From Pavlovales sp. CCMP2436 (Eukaryota > Haptophyta > Pavlovophyceae > Pavlovales): 24,448 nt of DNA. Where the stretch lies: NCBI GenBank assembly GCA_026770615.1, contig MU631606.1, positions 12,324 through 36,771 on the forward strand, given 5' to 3'. Below the pieces are notes generated by a model that did not search any database, had not been told where the DNA came from, and saw only the letters and a list, made by a program, of their open reading frames with translations. A program made the translations under genes and the position numbers. Every line of letters starts with the position of its first letter. The stretch's first letter is position 1. Of the stretch, positions 1 to 9,800 are shown piece after piece.

Positions 1-90
1 GCGCAAGAACCAGGCGGAGGGCACTGCCGTGGAGGGCGGCGATGCGCGCAAAAACCAGGCGGAGGGCACTGCCGTGGAGGGCGGCGATGC
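1..90 (+). repeat. 45-bp coding direct repeat, two copies
   Basis: Bases 1-45 and 46-90 are almost identical (gcgcaagaacc versus gcgcaaaaacc at the start). The period is a multiple of three, so the reading frame is kept. More copies may lie to the left of the window. Confidence 0.85.
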
Positions 91-631
91 GCCCCCCCCG
101 GGGGGGCGCAACCAGGGGCGCAAGCGCCCCCTGGCGGGCGGCGACGGCCTGCCTGGCGCCGCAGCCCCGGCCGGGATGAGCGGCAGTGCCGCTGCGGGCG
201 ACGACATAGAGAAAATAGCCGAGAGGTTAACCTCCAACGTTTGTCTATTCCAAAGAGAAACGGGGCCCTGCTAAGGTCCCTAGATCTCGGCGGTTATCCG
301 GGTCCGGGACCCATTTTTTTCATTCTTTTTCGAACCCCCATGCTGTCAGTTTTCACGTGCGGCACCGATTTGAACGTGCGTTTGACAGCGAGCTGGACGA
401 GCTCGCATGGCTGACCAAGGCAAACTGCAAGCCACATTTCCTTCTGAACTTGCAGTGTCCGTGGCGGTAAATAAGACCGAAGAGCTCGACATCCACAGGA
501 CTATACTGAACCGTTAGCGAATAGCGGTTACGGCGGTCATAAATTCCGATTCTGACAACAGTCCAGGCCGACGGAAGGGGACTGGGAAGGCCCCGCCCAC
601 CAGTTGGCACATATGTAGCCACGCCATTTGA
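2..631 (+). CDS. 3' part of an unrecognised spliced gene (partial at the left edge)
   Basis: I do not recognise this protein. A frame open from the left edge ends in a plausible donor (gag|gttaac), giving join(<2..225, 350..466, 562..631). All three segments agree in phase (two bases carried over each time) and reach a TGA at 629-631. The first segment holds a 45-bp direct repeat, two copies from base 1 and base 46, coding the 15-residue unit KNQAEGTAVEGGDAR, followed by a Gly/Pro/Arg-rich low-complexity stretch. The middle exon has the best coding look (FDSELDELAWLTKANCKPHF, with scattered Cys/His). The second donor (cg|gtaaat) is good, and the second acceptor (ctgtcag) and third (gacaacag) are reasonable. 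The last exon is short and basic and could be wrong. If the first donor is not used, the frame simply stops at 272-274. The low-complexity N-terminal part gives no functional hint. Confidence 0.42.
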
Positions 632-1085
632 GATTTACTGCTATTCTATTCCGAATCTGATCCTGAGACCTGAATAGGAGTATCAACTGCCTTGGTTCGT
701 ATGAACGGGGGGCTCCGAGCCCGCCCCCAGTCCCCGCGCCTGCGGCGAGCTTATTTCTTTCCTACTGGGGGCTGCGCCCCCAGACTCCCGCGCCCGCGAC
801 AAACGGTTCAGTGCAATGAGCGAGCACCGCTCTGCCCCTCGGCGATCGCTGAGTTTAGCGGCTCGGTCGGCGACCTAAGTTACTCAGCTAACAATCGGGA
901 GGCCCTTTTTTTATTTGCGCCCATACACAAGGGCGGCTGCTGCCTATTATCTCCTTCCCGGAGTTCCCCCGGCCACGATTCCCAATAATAACTACAATGG
1001 GTCTCTTTTAGCCGGCCGGACAGGGCGACTCAATAATCCTTCTCTTTTAAAACTGAACGTTCTGAGCGCACAAGGATGGCAGACG
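632..1085. other. spacer between the first gene and the FKBP-like gene
   Basis: No convincing gene. It holds GC-rich direct/inverted motifs at 706-795, including the hairpin ctgggggc-tgc-gcccccag at 765-783, and a copy of repeat family R7 at about 908-1036. The 3' end of the minus-strand FKBP-like frame begins at 1086. Confidence 0.5.
908..1036 (+). repeat. interspersed repeat family R7, copy 1
   Basis: It shares the blocks gggcggctgct, atctccttccc, ggccacgattccca and ccggccggacagggcgact in the same order with 15097-15222. A shorter version, without the right half, lies at 12952-13027. I see no coding capacity or clear terminal inverted repeats. Confidence 0.7.
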
Positions 1086-2145
1086 TCATCGAAGAGACGT
1101 ACGGATGTGACACCCTTCACGACCACGAAGCCAAGGCCCCGCCTGTGTGGCGTACGTTCGATGCATCAGCTTGTCGGTGATACGCCTCGCCGACAAGCTA
1201 GCCCCAAAATACGCTGGCACCTGCAGGCTGCAGAGCTCAGATGGAAAGCTCAAAGAACTCGAGGATCGTTTGGCCGGGGGGCTCTGTGGACCGGTCGTTG
1301 GGATACCACCGTCTGTCGACGGAGCCGAATGCGGTGAGCGTTCAGGCACGAAGTACTTGGTGTTGTTGCTGCCCTCTGTCATCTTGTCCCTGAACGCGTC
1401 GTACACAACCCTGCACACAATAAAAACAATAAAAACAATGTGAAGCAATAGGGTGCGGATACATGCGCGCATGAGCTGAGAAACGCGCGGGACAGTGAGC
1501 CGTGCGAGGGGGCAACGGTGCCGGGGGAGCCGCGCACCGGTCAATGGTCACGTCGTAGACGAGTGGCCCGGCCGGGGGGGGCACGGGTCCCCAGTTGATG
1601 GACGGGGCACGCTGCCATGTGAGGCGCAGCGTCGACTTGACGCACTGCTTCGTGAGCGCCTCGTCGAAGCCGGGCAGGTAGAAGGCGCCGAGCTGGAAGA
1701 CCAGCGGCGTGGTCGCGTAGCGGTCGTCCACGACAATTTCGCCAACCTTGCCAACGTAGCGCACGCTCACAAAGTCGTCCTTAATGGTGCGCGCTTGGCA
1801 GACCTGTATGCACGGAGCGCAGCTGGGCGTGAGCTGGCTGCACAACGGCGCTGGCGAGCACCACGGAGGCAAGCGCGTGAATGTGTTTGCGTACAGTGGG
1901 GGCTGTCAACAACTCGACCCGAGGGCCGCCGCCGAAGAGGCCCGCAGCGCCGGCTGGCGAAGTCTGCGCAGCCCATAGCCCGCCAGCGGTGACCAGCAGA
2001 CCTCGCCGGGATACGGACGCGTGCGCGGCACTACGCGCGCTCGACGTGCAGGACAATGCAGGGCCCGATTGCAGTCCACGCACGACACACCAGTTCAGCA
2101 CAAGCAGCGCAGCGCAACGACGCTCTTCTCGCGTAGGGCGGCCAT
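1086..2145 (-). CDS. FKBP-type peptidyl-prolyl isomerase-like protein, probably thylakoid lumen
   Basis: FKBPs fold around prolyl cis-trans isomerase activity; lumenal members assist photosystem assembly. Best model on the minus strand: exons 2145..2102, 2030..1895, 1803..1538 and 1410..1086. The phases agree throughout and give 256 residues. The two middle exons are the most secure. Near the N terminus, SRRGLLVTAGG followed by a hydrophobic Ala-rich stretch and SPAGAAGLFGG reads as a twin-arginine lumenal signal. The next exon carries the FKBP core: IKDDFVSVRYVGKV, then LVFQLGAFYLPGFDEAL, then GPVPPPAGPLVYDVTI. Several pocket residues of classical FKBPs differ: the usual F-D pair is V-D, the Trp at the base of the pocket is Phe, and the late Tyr in the loop is absent. 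Weak or no isomerase activity is therefore possible. The first intron (69 nt, or 60 nt with another in-phase acceptor at 2040) and the last ~80 residues are uncertain. Confidence 0.72.
1170..1199. repeat. short hairpin in the 3' part of the FKBP-like frame
   Basis: Arms gcttgtcgg and ccgacaagc are separated by 12 bases. It lies inside the predicted last exon, whose far end is poorly supported, so it may really belong to a 3' untranslated region. Confidence 0.5.
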
Positions 2146-2194
2146 CGTTGCAATAACAGTAACTAACTCGACTCGACTCGACTTCGCGGATTTG

Positions 2195-2440
2195 CTGGGA
2201 TGTACGGCGAACGTAGGCGGCTGGTGGGACGAGGGCGACAGCGGCACGAGGACGACGGCGGCGGCGAAGAGGAGTTGGAGTGGACCTGGGCGCGTTCGGC
2301 AACTCAACGATGTAATTTTTGAAAGTGATGGCCCTACAGCTGATAATGGATGCAGCTGGAGGTATCTGCTGGCACGGCGGGTTCACTCCTCGGAGTGACG
2401 TCGTTATGAACCGACGACGATAAGGGGTCTCGAGCGGAAT
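2195..2440 (+). repeat. interspersed repeat family R1, copy 1
   Basis: The left side shares gggacgagggcgacagcggcac with 2845-3060; both copies then have gcaactcaacgatgt and end in gtgacgtcgttatgaacc followed by gacgacga. The right end (accgacgacgataaggggtc) reappears inverted at 15815. The copy lies just upstream of the FKBP-like start. It is probably a non-autonomous transposon. Confidence 0.7.
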
Positions 2441-2844
2441 AAGTTATATTACTACCAGTGCGGGGAGTACTAAATTCATCGCTATCTACCGCGCCGAGCC
2501 ACTGAACGGCCTCTCGCCATATAGTGCAAACGGTAACGGGTGGACAGCCTGGCCTAGAGCTAGCGTAAAATCCTTAACTGAGCTTATCACGGAGTCACAC
2601 AACGGAGGAAGGAATATATGCGTAATCTCAATCGATGAAAGGAAGACAAACTTTGAAGCAACAGATGACAGTCTGGCCCAAGGATAATAAGCAAGCAATA
2701 AAGACTGACGAAACGAAATCGGTGGGGAAGGGGAGACTAGTTAGAGTGAGAGTGAGGGTGTGGTTGTGGTGGTATCACTATCGGGACGATGATGGCAGCG
2801 GCAGTCGCAGCAGATCGAGAGAAGGAGACGGCAAGCTGTGGTGT

Positions 2845-3060
2845 AAGTCAAACGTGGGCGGTTGGGACGAGGGCGACAGCGGCACATGGAAGGCGACGGC
2901 GACGGCGACAATGTAGCAAGGACATCGGCGTACCTGGCAACTCAACGATGTGACTTATTTCAGTGGTGATCAGGCAGCAGAGGCGCAGCTGAAGACCTGC
3001 TGGAACGGCGGATTCACGTGCAAAAGTGACGTCGTTATGAACCAACGACGACAAGAGGAC
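2845..3060 (+). repeat. interspersed repeat family R1, copy 2
   Basis: Same orientation as copy 1. Its inner block (gcagctgaagacctgctgga) is the same sequence that forms the arms of the long palindrome at 12647-12872, which ties the two structures to one family. Confidence 0.7.
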
Positions 3061-3414
3061 ATTGCCGTTGCCTCTTGTACAGGTACCCGCAACGGCAACG
3101 TACCCTCCAAGGCTCAGCTCTGGAGCATGAAATAGTGACCAATGGCGGCAATGTGTAAATATCAGCTGGTAAATATCTATATAAACGTCCGGCCCCGCAA
3201 ATGGTCTCCCAGTCTCCCAGTGGTGCAGCAACAACACACTGATAAGCCTAGGACTGTTCCCGAGCACACGGATAGCGTCATCATCCCATCGTCGTCATCT
3301 GCTATTATTACGTCGTCTGAGATTATAGCCCCCCCCCCCTGATTGCCGGAGTTGTTTACTTCTGTAGGTATAGTTCGACTCGTGTTACCTCAGAGTGTGT
3401 AATCTTTGCATTAT

Positions 3415-3570
3415 GTAATGGTATATATATATAGCGGCTCGGCATGGTTCAACAGGTGTTGGTCACTCACTGACTTGGTCGACGTCAGACGTTAGTCCTG
3501 GCAGCAGGGATGGTGGTGGTAGAGGTGAGGTTGGTGGTGAACTCGTAGCAATTGCCACAGGTTCCCCCCC
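3415..3570 (-). repeat. interspersed repeat family R3, copy 1
   Basis: Reverse complement of 22262-22405. Shared blocks include the inverse of gacgtcgaccaagtcagtga, aaccatgctgagccgct and the (ac)-rich stretch around ttcaccaccaacctcac. A fragment with the first two blocks lies at 9111-9170. Confidence 0.75.
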
Positions 3571-3609
3571 CTTTCCCCCCCCACACACACAACGCTCACG
3601 TCCATTTAG

Positions 3610-3692
3610 GTGCGTGTGCCCTGTCCGTCGCGGCCACCGCGGCCGAGGCGTGCGCCCCGGTCGGCATTGTGGCTGCGCCAGTTGTCGTCACG
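3610..3692 (+). other. exon-like segment, orphan
   Basis: Between an acceptor (ccatttag) and a donor (cg|gtacgc) lies an open, GC-biased frame with 27 full codons, starting ACALSVAATAAEACAPVG and continuing as a hydrophobic Val/Ala-rich run. It could be part of a membrane or signal segment. Its end phase does not match the next exon-like segment at 3983, so I cannot place it in a gene. Confidence 0.25.
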
Positions 3693-3982
3693 GTACGCGC
3701 CGTCCGCGTGCGCAGGGGCGTCCTGATGACACATACTTTTCTGCCTTGTCCACCACGCAATGCCGTGAGCAACTCATGGAGAGTCTTATACTGCCGTCCG
3801 TTGTTCTGCCGTCCGTTCTTGTGCGGCAGTTCCAAGTGCATGGTACGTACCCGAGCTATTGAATACTCAGTATTCTGAACATTATTGAGCCCTCCACCGT
3901 GTGATTCTTGCCCCTCGTGGACAAGGATCACACCGTGGGATACAGGCTATCGGAGATTATTTGTCTGCATTTTGTCCTACAG

Positions 3983-4095
3983 GTGCGGCACGGGCACAGG
4001 CGAGCTGCATTTTGAGACGAGCGAGATGCAGCAGCGGCCGGTCAGCGCGTCAGTCAGAGAGTCGTCAACTGTTGTGTGTCTGATCAGCCTTAGCG
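3983..4095 (+). other. exon-like segment, orphan
   Basis: A strong acceptor (pyrimidine-rich tract ending in cctacag) opens a frame reading CGTGTGELHFETSEMQQRPV and on through SASVRESS. It can end at a donor (agcg|gtgggg) just before repeat R2 starts at 4101. The codon choice resembles the real exons in this window. No partner exons were found, so this may be a fragment of a gene broken up by repeats. Confidence 0.3.
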
Positions 4096-4100
4096 GTGGG

Positions 4101-4214
4101 GACGGTATCCGTGTGCTCTGCAAAGGTCCCTTGATCCGAGTGTTTTCTCAACACTTGCTTGGGTCCGGTGGAGACCTGTCAGGAAACGGACGTATTTCTA
4201 GATATTTACACACA
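4101..4214 (-). repeat. interspersed repeat family R2, copy 1
   Basis: Reverse complement of 8963-9066 and 14234-14340. Shared blocks are caggtctccaccgg, aaatatctagaaatacgtcc and aagggacctttgcagag. A further copy is at 15501-15615 (minus) and a fragment at 11163-11197. Confidence 0.8.
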
Positions 4215-4496
4215 ATAGAATTGAATAGGATCCGCCTCAGGGTTCTATAACCTATAGTTCCCATCGGGCCATTTCATTTTCAATTTGTAATTATCAGGTT
4301 TCAGGATGGCCCTCCAAGTCCAGTGTCAACTACACGCCCGGCCGGCACACGCCGTACGGCCACGCGGGTGCGTCACTGTCAGTGTGCCTGTGGCACGTAG
4401 GAATGGAATAATGCCTGCCGTAACACCGCTCGCTAGATTTGGCGTGCTGCTAAGGATGAAATGATTGAATCATATTACGCCATGGCTACGTATTAT

Positions 4497-4555
4497 ATTT
4501 ATGATAGGGATTCAAGCTGGCGTCTGATTGTTCTGAATGTTACATACAATTCATG
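4497..4555 (+). repeat. one arm of repeat family R4
   Basis: It carries gggattcaagctggcgtctg and ttctgaatg, the arm of the palindromic element at 8430-8597. No opposite arm is present here. Confidence 0.7.
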
Positions 4556-4597
4556 GTTTGATCAGTAATTGCCTTTGATGAATGGGCGGGGCCGCGC

Positions 4598-5451
4598 CTA
4601 GGAGGCTGTGCGCGCGGCCTGCGCCTTGGGCGGGTCGAGCCAGTTGGCGCCGTAAGGGAGCGCAGCGTTCTGGACCGCCTGCACGCCGAGAAAGCCAGCC
4701 GATGTGGACATGCCGGCACGCACCATGCCCTCCATGTCGATCATGCCACTCTCGACGCCAAAGAATGGCCTGAGCACGTTTTCGGCGCCGAACGAAATGT
4801 CTATGCCGACAAAGATGCCCGTCGCGCCGCCGATCGAGACTGAGAGCATTGCGTCTGCGTATCGGTTGGACGAGTCGCCCAGGGCGAGTCCGAGCGGCGC
4901 GTAGAGCGTGCGACCGAGCCGAAGGCCACCGAAGAAGGCGAGTCCGGTCGCGGCGCCGGTGGCGACGGCGGCGGGGGCGAAAGAGAGGCCCATGCCGTCG
5001 TGCAGCAGGTTGACGACTGGTTGCCAGGCCGTGCCCGAGCAGAAGGCTGCGGTCGCAAGCCAGAGGCCGGTCGAGAGATCCAACGAGAGATCGCTCTTTC
5101 TGCCGAGCGCCGACTTGGCGGCGGAGAAGAGCATGTGGCCCGTGAGAACGCCGGCAAAGTCACCCGCGCCCGTAAGAAGTTGACCGAGTCGGGGGCGCAC
5201 TCCATCTGGCCCGCGAGTACAGACGCCCCCTGCTAGCCAAAGCCGGCGGGGAAGATCTTGCTCCCGATCACCTCGAGCGTCGTCGTGAGCCGAGGCATCG
5301 CCGGATAGCTCAGCGTCTCGGCCGAGGGCGGCTCGACGGCGGTGGAAAGGGGGCGAGCGGGCAGCGAGAGCGGGTACGCCACGCGCGCGAGCGACGGGTC
5401 GAGGACGAGGCGGCGCGGTCCGGGGAGTCTGGCAAGGCGGAGCGGCAACAT
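4598..5451 (-). pseudogene. broken gene for a Gly/Ala-rich multi-pass membrane protein
   Basis: I do not know the function. Two adjacent minus-strand frames read as one protein. The first part starts at an ATG at 5451, opens with an Arg-rich presequence-like stretch (MLPLRLARLPGPRR) suggesting organelle import, and runs through TTTLEVIGSKIFPAGFG to a TAG at 5235-5233. Past the stop the same frame continues sensibly (QGASVLAGQMECAPDSVNF). Near 5176-5178 the coding signal jumps to the other frame, where LLTGAGDFAGVLTGH leads into about 190 residues of small-residue-rich segments with SVSIGGATGIFVGID and a stop at 4598. A one-base deletion would explain the jump, and TGG to TAG would explain the stop. 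I favour a pseudogene. A 42-nt in-frame intron removing the stop, or sequencing error, are alternatives. The second half resembles uncharacterised algal membrane proteins, from memory only. Confidence 0.6.
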
Positions 5452-5539
5452 CTTCTTGAACTTGTGTTGGTTGACCGGATTCGCAAGTGCTGTTTGGCGG
5501 AGCGGAGAGGCGTTTGTCGTTTGGTCGTCATCAGCCTGA

Positions 5540-6620
5540 AGCGTTTCCGTTTTTAAGACTTTTAGTATTCATAAAATCAGTATTCATAAAATTAAGAATA
5601 TGTTCTGAAATATGTTGTTTAACTTGTTTTAAAGTCCGTTCGAACCGTCGGGTCGGGAATCCAAGCGGGGGTTGCTCTCCCAAGCGAATTACCCAAGCGG
5701 GGGTTGCTCTTGACCCCTGAGGTTACAGCGCTGCCCATCAGGTTGAAAGACCTATAAAATAACTCAGAATATGACTGTTGTTTAACTGGTTTTAAATGTT
5801 CGCTCGAACCGCCTGGGATTGCTCTTGCTCTTGACCCGTGGGGTAAAGAGCTAAGCAGATTGTTGTGCCATTTAGATGTACTTTTCCTCTTCAAGCATAT
5901 GTAGCCGTAACACAGAACAGGGAGCTGCGCCAATCGGGAGCCAAGCGGGTTCTCCCGATTTTCTTGGGCCATGGGGTTTAGCTTAGCTCGTACAAAGGAG
6001 GATAAAATGGGATAGGATCGCAACTCGCGGTTCTCGTCGGAAAAGAGCTGGTACTGCGGATAAAATAAAAATGAGCCGGCTTCCAGTAGCTCAGTCCTGC
6101 AAGGCCTCGATCGGAACGCCCCTCGAGGCGCTCGAGTTGCTCGGGCCACTTGCCACGTGCTCCATCGACTTTTCTAAGGCCAACTGCCACTCGAAGGTTT
6201 AAAAAGGTCGGAGGCTTAGGTCCATCATGCACTGGGATGTCCGGACGAAATCCAGCATGGAACTCGACACGGCAGCCGCGGCGGCGCGAAGAAGGCGCCA
6301 GACGCCTCCCTAAACCTGATTAAAATGCTTCCTGTAAAATCCATTTTTCAATGGCCGCCAGTGGCGTGGGCCACCCTAGCTGTATCAGAGGCCGCTACAA
6401 TGCGATACGCTGATGTATCGTATATCGCAGAAGCGATACAACACCTGCGCTAGGTCCGGGAGCTGTGAATCGCGATACGCTGCGGCCCGCGCCCTGCACG
6501 CGCAAACGAGTTCTCGACATTCAAAACCTCATCGCTTCTCAGCGATACGTCGCCGCTGGGATCACCAATGGACTCGCTTGCTCGCGCACTGTCGGGCGGC
6601 CCCGCGTTGCGCAGCGACGC
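5540..6620. other. spacer with a diverged duplication and weak coding traces
   Basis: About 5600-5735 and 5765-5870 are diverged direct copies (ttgtttaac, ttttaaa, ttcgaaccg/ctcgaaccg, gttgctcttgacccstg). The motif ccaagcggg recurs at 5661, 5692 and 5951. On the minus strand the short frame from about 6190 to 6104 reads EWQLALEKSMEHVASG and ends ALQD then stop; it looks like a terminal exon but has no identified partner. No complete gene is supported. Confidence 0.4.
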
Positions 6621-6656
6621 CAGCGCTTTGTTTTCGGCTTCCTCATCATCCACCAC
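6450..6656 (-). other. possible coding fragment overlapping repeat R5
   Basis: The minus-strand frame reads VVDDEEAENKALASLRNAG and continues with acidic, Ser-rich sequence to a TAG at 6450-6452. It looks coding, but its first ~12 residues lie in the repeat R5 that recurs at 8253, 9282 and 12031. It may be a captured gene fragment or part of the element. No function can be given. Confidence 0.25.
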
Positions 6657-6765
6657 TTCTACCAGCTCCCCACTTCGGCGTAGCGCGTAGGAGCCTGCGT
6701 CGGAGCGCTTAGATCAGCCTGACTTGAATTTGAAACGTACCGCCAGCCCAAACCCCCCTACATAA
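6622..6765 (+). repeat. interspersed repeat family R5, copy 1
   Basis: It begins agcgctttgttttcggcttc and includes cacttcggcgtagcgcgt, ggagcctgcgtcggagcgct and aagatcagcctgacttga-like blocks. Other copies are at 8253-8371, 9282-9372 and, inverted, 12031-12170. This copy ends about 120 bases before the start of the EXPERA-like gene, so it may supply part of its promoter. Confidence 0.8.
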
Positions 6766-6884
6766 ATATATCAAGAGATATGCCCGCCTTTTTTTGCTCT
6801 GCGAAATGACGTTACAGGGGAGTTTTTAATTTCAGAAATCAACTTTGTGAGCGCCAATCGCCCCACACGCAGAGCGCTCGCACC

Positions 6885-9800
6885 ATGGGAGCTTGCAACA
6901 CCGCGCCGTCGCGCGAGACTACCCTCCCCCTCCGCCGCCACGGCGTGGACTCCAGCGCGCCTGATGTGCCGCTGCCGATCTACAACCCGGTGCCCGGCTA
7001 CGCCTGCTTCAAAGTGCCGGGCGCGATCGGCGCACTAGTTGTCATCGTACTTTTTGCAGCTGGTGCGTGGGCCCTTCGCAATGCCGTGCCCGGCATCCAG
7101 GCCATCGAGCCCGTCTCCTACTACTGGATGATGTTCGCAGTGCTCACGTGAGTTACCGCGCAAATATGGCCGGCGTGCGGGGGTGGGGGGGGGACTTCAT
7201 GCGCTGATGTGCTTACATGTTCTGACCAATTGCTGCGCCTCCCGGCTGGCGCCATGCTGCAGGCTGTGCTGGGAAATCTGCTACATCACCTTCAAGTTTG
7301 ACGAGACGAGGAAATACGCGGACTACCTCAAGGCCTCCGGGACGCACGTCTGGTTCACGTACTATGGCTGGGACATGATTCTGCCGTGGAACACCGCGCT
7401 TGTCTTCTGTACGTATGTTGCACTCACTCCAGCCCGAGCCCGAGTCATAACCCCAACCCGACCCCTGTCTTCATCCCTAACCCTAACCCAATTCCGAAAG
7501 TGCACACTTTGCGCGCTGCTGCTCCCACTGGCTAACTATATCTTTCTGGCTGCCTACCCCTTGCCCTCACCCTATCTCCTGTACGCGGATGCTATTCGCA
7601 CCCACGCTGCCTCAGCTGCCAAACTGTGCTGCTGCTCCCGATGCCCGACCATCCAAATCTCTTTAACCCCCCCTCACCCCCACCCACCCACCCCCCACTC
7701 CTCCCTCCCCCCCCCGCTGCGAGCAGACTGACCGACCGAATGTATAATATTAGACGCCATCTTGAATCCCTTTCAGAAAGTTATTATGATATGGTATAGG
7801 GCGACATGGCTGTGACTTCGATATCCTGCTCGGTATTAAAATACCGGCGTGCCTTTACATGCAATGTAATATAGTGCATTACATTGCACGGAGAGGTGTA
7901 AGTCGGGGGACGTTAAAAGAACTATTACAAAACAAACAATAGAGAACGAGTATGGCGCCTAGGCGGACCGCGGGAGTACTCTCTGTGACTAAGCCCCCCC
8001 CACACACACATTCCTCTCCCCCCCATACACACACACACACCTCCCCCCCCCACACATACACCCACACCCACCCACACACACACACTCACACCTTCCCCCC
8101 CCCCATCCCTCCCCCGCTGCGATCAGACGGCGAGTACGGCGCATGGGCGGACCGTGAGTACTCAGCCCTGCGTATGGTATACAGCTCGTGGGCGCGGATC
8201 ATCGAGGGTAGCCACGGTATCTCGGCGGTGAGTTATATATGGCAACCCCCATCAGCGCTTTGTTTTCAGCTTCCTCATCATCCACCACTTCTACCAGCTC
8301 CCCACTTCGGCGTAGCGCGTAGGAGCCTGCGTCGGAGCGCTAAGATCAGCCTGACTTGAACTTGAAACGCTCCATCCCCTGTGTCATCGAAGGTAGCCAC
8401 GGTATCTCAGCGGTGAGTTGTATATCACTGATAGGGATTCAAGCTGGCGTCTGACTGTTCTGAATGGTGTGATGGTCTGAGTGCTGCGTCACCCATTGCC
8501 TGAGTTGTATATAGTAACCCGCATGAAGCAGATAATGGGCGACGCAGACCAGCACAACTTTTAGGACAGTCAGACGCCAGCTTGAATTCCTATTGGTAAT
8601 ATAACTTCCATCCCTTGTATTTTGGAGGGTAGCCACGGTATCTCGGCGGTGAGTTATTATGTTATGACTGTTATGTTATGATGTTATGGTTTGATGCCCC
8701 TTCTACCGCCGGGGCGCAGTCTCTGCGTCCAGGAGGCCCCGGGTTTCAGCGTCTGAGCGTCACTCTGTTGAACTTTAGCGTCACCTTGAGGTGGTACCAA
8801 ACGTTATGTATATAGTAACCCACATGAAGCAGGCAATGGGCGACGCAGAGCTCAGACCAGCACAACATTCAGGACAGTCTGAAGCCAGCTTGAATCCCTA
8901 TTAGCAATATAACTTCCATCGATTATATTTTTGATGGTAGCCATACGGTATCTCGGCAGTGAGTGTGTAAATATCCAGAAAAACGTCCGTCCCCTGACAG
9001 GTCTCCACCGGACCCAAGCGTTGAGAAAACACTCGGATCAACGGACCTTTGCAGAGCACACGGTAGGATAAACCCGCAACCTCAATTTCTTCTTGAATTG
9101 GGTTGCATAATGTCTGACGTCGACCAAGTCAGTGAGTGGACACAACCTGTTGAACCATGCTGAGCCGCTAATAATAATAACATATTACTGATGGGGATAT
9201 TCAAGCGGGTGTCTGACTGTCTTGGATGGTGTGCTGGTCTAAGCGCTGCGTCGCCTATTGCCTGATACGCATAAAATATCTATCACTTCGGCGTAGCGCG
9301 TCGGAGCCTGCGTCGGAGCGCTAAGATCAGCTTGATGATTTGACACACCGCGAGCCAGAACCCCCCTTCATTCATATTTAGCGGTCGTATCTAACCTTCC
9401 CGTATGTAGCTTTCGGTTTTCATCTCGCTATAAATCCAAAATAAATTTCGGAGTAGTTTCTCGCTGCTTGTGGTTGCGTTTGTCGCCAAAATGCCGACCT
9501 ACTAGATTCCAACAATGGAGATCTTTAAAACGTCAAACTTCCTAACTCCACCCTCTTCCCCTCCCCCTCCCCCCTCCCAAATGCGTACTAGGGTGGATTT
9601 TCGCTGCTGGCGGTTGCGTTTGCCGCCCAAATTTCGACCGACCAGATGCTTATCGCAATGTCCTGTGGCATGGCTGCGCAGGGGATGAACGCGTTTTTAT
9701 ACCTCGCAAACTGTGCGTTTTTTTTGTTTTTTTTCGTTTCGTTTCGTTTTTTTTTTTTTCGCCCATAACAATGTCATGTGGCATGTCCACCCATGACATT

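Larger units (their letters stand above)
2146..4597. other. repeat-rich spacer
   Basis: There is no complete gene. Two direct copies of family R1 lie at 2195-2440 and 2845-3060. Repeat R3 lies at about 3415-3570 in minus orientation, R2 at 4101-4214 in minus orientation and an R4 arm at 4497-4555. The 3890-3945 stretch holds an imperfect hairpin (caccgtgtgat...atcacaccgtg). Two exon-like segments, at 3610-3692 and 3983-4095, are listed separately. Confidence 0.6.
8204..8966 (+). repeat. four copies of the exon 3 end with its splice donor
   Basis: The end of exon 3 plus donor (ggtagccacggtatctcggc then ggtgagtt) at 8207-8236 is repeated with few changes at about 8391-8425, 8627-8660 and 8935-8966, all in the same orientation. 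Copies 2 to 4 share an upstream ctccatc/cttccatc stretch and alternate with R5, R4, R6 and R2 elements. Confidence 0.85.

Noticed and set aside
5619..6149. 176-codon minus-strand frame
   Set aside because: It crosses a diverged DNA duplication without a repeated protein pattern, and codon bias is poor; a short terminal-exon-like piece in another frame looks better.
7475..7490. Telomere repeat as evidence for a chromosome end
   Set aside because: Only about 15 bases, inside an intron of an intact gene.
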